Source: Clostridia bacterium BRH_c25 (GTDB lineage Bacteria; Bacillota_A; Clostridia; Lutisporales; Lutisporaceae). Taken from it: a stretch of 25,801 nucleotides of DNA. Shown here in pieces: positions 22,189-25,801 of the stretch. Under the pieces are notes generated by a model, which was not told where the DNA came from, did no database searches, and saw only the letters and a list, made by a program, of their open reading frames with translations. Made by a program: the position numbers and the translations under genes. The DNA lies in contig LOES01000168.1 of assembly GCA_001515955.1 (NCBI GenBank), positions 1 to 25,801 of the forward strand, read 5' to 3'. Position 1 is the stretch's first letter; each line of letters starts with the position of its first letter.

Positions 22189-23692
22189 TTATATCACTCC
22201 CAACACCTAACATCTTAGTGGCTATATCATCAACTGAAAACTCTCCCCGCTTGAATTCCCCTACAACTTTTCCCTCATGCATTACATATATTCTGTCACT
22301 CATTCCTATTACTTCCGGTAATTCTGATGAAATCATAAGTATAGACTTCCCCTCAGTTGCCAGCTTGTCCATAAGAGCATATATTTCCATTTTCGCGCCT
22401 ACATCAATACCTCTTGTAGGTTCATCAAAAATCAATATGTCCGTATCCATACTAATCCACTTAGCCAATACTACCTTTTGCTGATTTCCTCCGCTCAGAA
22501 ACTTACATGAACGGAAAATATCAGGGGTTGCAATACGTAGCTTGGTTTTGTACTGTTCTACTATGTCATGCATCTTCCTGAATGAAATCATAGATGTGGG
22601 AAAAAACTTCTTAAGACTCACCGCCATAGTATTCCAAGCTACCGAATCATTAAGTGCCAGGCCTTGGCGTTTACGGTCCTCACATACCATTCCCACACCT
22701 TTTTTTACTATCTGTACCGGAGATTTTATAGTTGTTTCTTTGCCATTTACGTATACTTTGCCCCCACCGATGGGGTCGATGCCGAATATGAGCTTCGCAA
22801 GCTCAGTTCTTCCTGCACCGACCAGCCCGGCGAGTCCTACTATTTCACCTTTATTCACAACTATGCTGACTTCCTTGACCCTTCCAACCTTATCAGAAAG
22901 CTTTTCTGCTCTGATAACTTCTCCGGTAAATTTGTTCTCTGAACGATGGTAAACCTGTGAAATATCACGGCCTACCATCATATTCACCAAATCCTTGTCG
23001 TTTGTTTCTCCAACATCCACAGTAGCTATCTTTTTTCCGTCTCTTAATACTGTAATGCGATCGCCGATTAGTTTAAACTCCTGCATTCTGTGGGATACAT
23101 ATATAATGCCTATACCTGCTTTTTTCAGCTTATGTATCCGTTCAAACAGTGAATCTACTTCCCGCTCTGATAATGTTGCGGTCGGCTCATCAAATACCAT
23201 TATCTTGGGATTGAATGACAAGGCTTTTGCTATCTCCACCATCTGCTGCTCTGCAACGCTCAGCTTTTTTACATATGCTTTTACATCTATATAATCACAA
23301 TTAAGGGATTTAAGCAGTTCCTCAGATTCCCGCTCCATTTTTTTGTGATCAACAAAGCCCAGCTTGTTCCGTGGTTCCCTATTAAGAAATATGTTCTGTG
23401 CCACATTTAAATACGGAACCAGGGTGAACTCCTGATATACTGCTGCAATTCCTTTTGCAAGCGCATCCTTGGTGGTCTTGAAAGCCATTTTTTCGCCCTC
23501 AAAATATATGTATCCTTCATCAGCTATATAGGCACCCAGTATTATCTTGGATAATGTACTTTTTCCTGCACCATTTTCTCCAACCAGTATATGAACTTCT
23601 CCTTTTCTCAAGTCAAAATCAACACCGTCCAGAGCCTTGACACCAGGAAATTGCTTTGTTATTGATTGTGCTAGCAAAATAGTATTTTCCAT
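22178..23692 (-). CDS. Sugar ABC transporter ATPase, RbsA family (two nucleotide-binding domains)
   Basis: A 504-residue tandem ATPase that powers import. Domain 1: Walker A GENGAGKST at 38-46, signature LSVAEQQMVEIAKAL, Walker B IMVFDEPTATLS. Domain 2: a degenerate P-loop LVGAGRTELAKLIFG, then LSGGNQQKVVLAKW and ILIFDEPTRGIDVG. The degenerate second Walker A is normal for RbsA and MglA. GAGGTG lies 7 bases before ATG 23692. It is 75 bases from the binding-protein gene, a common spacing that keeps the binding protein more abundant. Confidence 0.94.
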   Translation of the reverse strand: MENTILLAQSITKQFPGVKALDGVDFDLRKGEVHILVGENGAGKSTLSKIILGAYIADEGYIYFEGEKMAFKTTKDALAKGIAAVYQEFTLVPYLNVAQNIFLNREPRNKLGFVDHKKMERESEELLKSLNCDYIDVKAYVKKLSVAEQQMVEIAKALSFNPKIMVFDEPTATLSEREVDSLFERIHKLKKAGIGIIYVSHRMQEFKLIGDRITVLRDGKKIATVDVGETNDKDLVNMMVGRDISQVYHRSENKFTGEVIRAEKLSDKVGRVKEVSIVVNKGEIVGLAGLVGAGRTELAKLIFGIDPIGGGKVYVNGKETTIKSPVQIVKKGVGMVCEDRKRQGLALNDSVAWNTMAVSLKKFFPTSMISFRKMHDIVEQYKTKLRIATPDIFRSCKFLSGGNQQKVVLAKWISMDTDILIFDEPTRGIDVGAKMEIYALMDKLATEGKSILMISSELPEVIGMSDRIYVMHEGKVVGEFKRGEFSVDDIATKMLGVGSDIIAS

Positions 23693-23767
23693 TTCTTCAC
23701 CTCGAAGCTTCTAGTTGTAAAGGCTGCCATAGTTTACTGGTTTACCTGTATATTTTTTACTGCTTTT

Positions 23768-24859
23768 TTATTTCCACCATGCAATATTGTCAATGTAGTG
23801 ATCAATGTTCTCTGCTGTAATTAGTGGGTCATCATTTGCCGATGGGAATGGTACAAAGTATTTCGGAGGCTTTGTGCCGTCATTAAGGAATTGTACGATG
23901 AATGTCGCTGCAAGGTAAGTAGATCCATAAGGGTCTGTGTTGTAGCTCACATACATTTCTCCACTCTTTATAGCTGCACTTCCATCCTGATTACCGTCAA
24001 AGCTTCCGATTACGACCTTGCCGTCCAGCCCTGCAGCTTTAAGTGCCTGTATTGCACCAAGGGCACTCTCGTCATTACATGCAATAATTGCACTTACATC
24101 CTTGTATTTTTGCAGAAGATTTTCTGTTACCTGCATACCTTCTGTCCTCTTGAAATTTGTAGTCTGTGATGCAACTACTTCAATTTCAGGATAATCATTA
24201 AGAGCAGTTTTAATTCCCTGCAACCTTTCCTGTGCATTTTGTGCTCCCGGAGGGCCCTCAAGAATTATGAGCTTTCCTTTTTTGCCTATTTTTTCTGCTA
24301 CTGCATGTGTGATAAGTACACCTGTTTCTGTATAGTCAACGCCTGTTCTCAGGAATGTTTCCTTTGCTGCAGGTGTTCCTATGCATGCTACAGGTATATT
24401 TTCAGCTTCAGCCTTCCTTATTGCAGGCATGATTCCGTTTGAATCAATCGGGTGCAGTATTATTCCGTCTACCCCCTTCTGTATTGCATCTTCTATAATC
24501 TTTACCTGATCTTCAAGGCTGTCCTGTCTTGCAGGGGCTAAAGAAACACACTCAAAGCCCATATCTTTTGCTGCTTTCTCTGTTCCTGCTATTGATCGGA
24601 GTAAGAATGGATTTGTTGTGTTCTTCACTATGATTGCGATCTTGTAAGGTTTGTCCGCCTTAACATCAGTTGAGATCGTTGTTCCTATACCCGTTGTTGG
24701 CATATTACTATGAGCCACAGGCGCTGAATCTACTTGAGCCGGTGTTGGTGTCACTTTCGCTTGATTATTGGAAGCCGGTGCTGCCGGGGTTGAACATCCT
24801 GTTAATACCAAGGCCATTACCATTACCATTGCCAATACACATAACAATGCTCTCTTCAT
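23768..24859 (-). CDS. Sugar-binding lipoprotein of the ABC transporter (RbsB family)
   Basis: A 363-residue binding protein. The signal peptide ends in LVLTGC, a standard lipobox, so it is anchored outside the membrane. After a Pro/Ala/Thr-rich linker to about 60, the mature protein begins YKIAIIVKNTTNPFLL, the family start. IIACNDESALGAIQAL and VVIGSFDGNQDG are typical of pentose/hexose binders. The start is ATG 24859, with GGAGG 8 bases ahead; ATG 24874 is upstream of the ribosome site. First gene of the block. Homologues characterised for D-apiose uptake belong to this broad family, but the ligand here is unknown. Confidence 0.93.
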   Translation of the reverse strand: MKRALLCVLAMVMVMALVLTGCSTPAAPASNNQAKVTPTPAQVDSAPVAHSNMPTTGIGTTISTDVKADKPYKIAIIVKNTTNPFLLRSIAGTEKAAKDMGFECVSLAPARQDSLEDQVKIIEDAIQKGVDGIILHPIDSNGIMPAIRKAEAENIPVACIGTPAAKETFLRTGVDYTETGVLITHAVAEKIGKKGKLIILEGPPGAQNAQERLQGIKTALNDYPEIEVVASQTTNFKRTEGMQVTENLLQKYKDVSAIIACNDESALGAIQALKAAGLDGKVVIGSFDGNQDGSAAIKSGEMYVSYNTDPYGSTYLAATFIVQFLNDGTKPPKYFVPFPSANDDPLITAENIDHYIDNIAWWK

Positions 24860-24903
24860 CTCAATTCCCTCCATTTTTTTATTTTTTTCTGATTCTTTGA
24901 TCT

Positions 24904-24923
24904 TGCTATTGCCCTCAATAGCA
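24904..24923 (-). promoter_or_regulatory. 5' leader hairpin of the transporter operon
   Basis: On the minus strand TGCTATTG and CAATAGCA pair perfectly around AGGG: an 8-base-pair stem with a 4-base loop, 45 bases before the binding-protein start. No T-run follows, so it is not a terminator; it may stabilise the message or bind a regulator. Confidence 0.45.
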
Positions 24924-25027
24924 TGTCCATACTTACAGCTCTTGTTTTATTTTAAATCACTGCCAACTATATCTACTTTTCCCCCTTTCCTAATTGGCTG
25001 TAATGGGCTATAAATCGGATGTACGGA

Positions 25028-25045
25028 GATATTGTATCCAATATC
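25028..25045. promoter_or_regulatory. Operator-like palindrome, proximal copy
   Basis: GATATTG-TATC-CAATATC is an 18-base site with perfect 7-base arms, about 170 bases upstream of the binding-protein start. A 19-base stretch (ATATTGTATCCAATATCCA) is repeated exactly at 25316-25334. It resembles the ATTGTAT half-sites upstream of the GntR gene, so GntR is the likely binder. Confidence 0.6.
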
Positions 25046-25094
25046 CAATGTGAGCTAATATATTTCAGCCTTCCAGCTTTTATTCACCCATATG

Positions 25095-25137
25095 TTTTGC
25101 AATAAACATTCTACATTGAAATTCAAATATTGCAAAA
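25095..25137. repeat. Inverted repeat TTTTGCAATA / TATTGCAAAA
   Basis: TTTTGCAATA at 25095-25104 and TATTGCAAAA at 25128-25137 are perfect inverted copies separated by 23 bases. Lies between the two operator-like copies. Could be a second regulator's paired site or a hairpin. Confidence 0.45.
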
Positions 25138-25154
25138 TCATATACCTTGATTTC

Positions 25155-25199
25155 ATAGGTTGCATAATTCTTCCTTGAACCTTCTTTAATGCAACCTAT
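25155..25199. repeat. Inverted repeat ATAGGTTGCAT / ATGCAACCTAT
   Basis: Perfect 11-base arms at 25155-25165 and 25189-25199 with a 23-base middle. The loop length equals that of the neighbouring repeat. Both share TTGCA. The function is unknown. Confidence 0.45.
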
Positions 25200-25315
25200 A
25201 TAGCGGCTTAACTTCTATTTTAAAATTAACTTGTGTTGTGGAGTTTCTTATAAAACTTTAGAGTTACAAAATTGAATAAAACAAGACATGTTGCGGTTCA
25301 TTAATAAAATAAGAT

Positions 25316-25331
25316 ATATTGTATCCAATAT
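25316..25331. promoter_or_regulatory. Operator-like palindrome, distal copy
   Basis: ATATTG-TATC-CAATAT, 6-base arms, part of the 19-base exact repeat of the proximal site, 287 bases farther from the gene. Two distant identical sites would allow DNA looping. I could not identify a convincing -35/-10 pair near either copy. The rest of 24930-25500 is AT-rich and holds no gene. Confidence 0.55.
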
Positions 25332-25511
25332 CCAGCATGCTTTACTATTGTTTCTTTTATAATAATTCTATTATTAATTCCAACATGAGTCAAGTAATTT
25401 TTATAATTTTCTTTTAATTTTATATATTCTTAATAGTCCCTACTTTATAACGCAAGACGATGACTGCTTTTTATAATTGTGAATATGAGTGCACAATTAT
25501 GCACCTAACAG

Positions 25512-25533
25512 AAAAAGCGCTCCTTTGAGTGCT
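25512..25533 (-). terminator. Terminator-like hairpin on the minus strand
   Basis: On the minus strand AGCACTC and GAGCGCT pair, with one A-C mismatch, around AAAG, and five T follow (AAAAA at 25512-25516 on the plus strand). It could end a transcript coming from the right edge and isolate the transporter operon. Confidence 0.4.
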
Positions 25534-25595
25534 CAGATTGATAGCAAACTGCCTAAATACTTCATAGCCTGAATAACGGTATATATTTATGCAAG

Positions 25596-25801
25596 CAGCC
25601 ATGTTCATAGCTAAGGTGTACTTATACAAAGCTTGCTAATGGTACTTAGGAACATAGCCTTAGAAAAGTCGTATGCGAGGCAAGGATGCCGAAGCAAGCT
25701 CTCAAGGTCAAGGATGACTATTTGAGGGCGTTAGACTTTTCTTTGGCGTAGTTCCTTAGTACCATCAAGATTTGTATATTATACCGTGCTATACATGGCT
25801 G
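25596..25801. repeat. Long self-complementary element with two AGGA-loop hairpins
   Basis: CAGCCATGT (25596-25604) pairs with ACATGGCTG at the window end (25793-25801). Inward, ATAGC, ATACAAA, CTTG, ATGGTACT, AGGAAC, GCC and AGAAAAGTC (25662-25670) each find their complement in order on the other side, down to GACTTTTCT (25734-25742). The interruptions nearest the centre are symmetric (1x1, 3x3, 2x2). The enclosed 63 bases hold GGCA-AGGA-TGCC (25679-25690) and GTCA-AGGA-TGAC (25707-25718). It is either a structured RNA or a palindromic mobile repeat; it may continue past the edge. Confidence 0.6.

Noticed and set aside
1..25801. tRNA, rRNA, CRISPR, insertion sequence or phage genes
   Set aside because: None seen by eye on either strand; no cloverleaf, spaced repeats or transposase-like ORF.

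Overview
The window reads as chromosomal DNA of an anaerobic, low-to-mid GC Firmicute of the class Clostridia. Evidence: strong AGGAGG-type ribosome sites, sigma-A promoters, a Gram-positive (Cheo-type) SOS box, a clostridial radical-SAM DNA-metabolism pair, ferredoxin and tungsten/molybdenum aldehyde oxidoreductase genes, and RbsABC-type lipoprotein transport. I see no tRNA, rRNA, CRISPR array, transposase or phage gene. Genus and species cannot be fixed from the window.

Left part (1-11 kb), mostly housekeeping. On the minus strand a cut zinc alcohol dehydrogenase (1-230) follows an alpha-oxoamine synthase (258-1505). A family 3 beta-N-acetylhexosaminidase lipoprotein (1854-3140, +) converges on an exported oligoendopeptidase F (3169-5067, -). 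At 5292-5305 an SOS box overlaps the -35 of a good promoter that drives a radical-SAM protein (5365-6549) and its obligate partner of the DUF4130/TIGR03915 type (6546-7304). An isoaspartyl-dipeptidase-like amidohydrolase follows (7333-8505). Beyond a bidirectional terminator lies a minus-strand unit with a consensus promoter (TTGACA-17-TATAAT), a 30-codon ORF, isocitrate dehydrogenase and citrate synthase: the oxidative, glutamate-forming TCA branch.

Right part (11.3-25 kb), the exciting region. One minus-strand block of fourteen genes runs from about 24.86 kb to a terminator at 11.28 kb: sugar-binding lipoprotein, ABC ATPase, two permeases, metallo-beta-lactamase-fold lactonase-like hydrolase, UPF0261 (Tm-1-like ATP-binding) protein, a RuBisCO-like protein (RLP), an RpiB-like and a TpiA-like isomerase, a class II aldolase, then, after a 190-base gap, a GntR/FCD regulator, a ferredoxin, an aldehyde:ferredoxin oxidoreductase (AOR) and a MoaD/ThiS-like protein. 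RLP + TpiA-like + RpiB-like matches the last steps of one known D-apionate route (RLP decarboxylase giving L-erythrulose 1-phosphate, then two isomerases to D-erythrose 4-phosphate). The known upstream enzymes (DUF1537 kinase, apionate oxidoisomerase, NAD dehydrogenase) are absent. In their place stand UPF0261, the lactonase-like protein and the AOR/ferredoxin/MoaD set. I infer an undescribed, ferredoxin-linked sugar or sugar-acid pathway that uses an RLP, with UPF0261 as the best candidate for the missing ATP-using step. Sites built on ATTGTAT occur both upstream of the regulator gene and twice upstream of the transporter, suggesting one regulon.

The last 900 bases hold no gene but are rich in structure: two copies of a 16-base operator-like palindrome, two other inverted repeats, a terminator-like hairpin, and at 25596-25801 a roughly 205-base element that folds on itself with two internal hairpins each presenting an AGGA loop.
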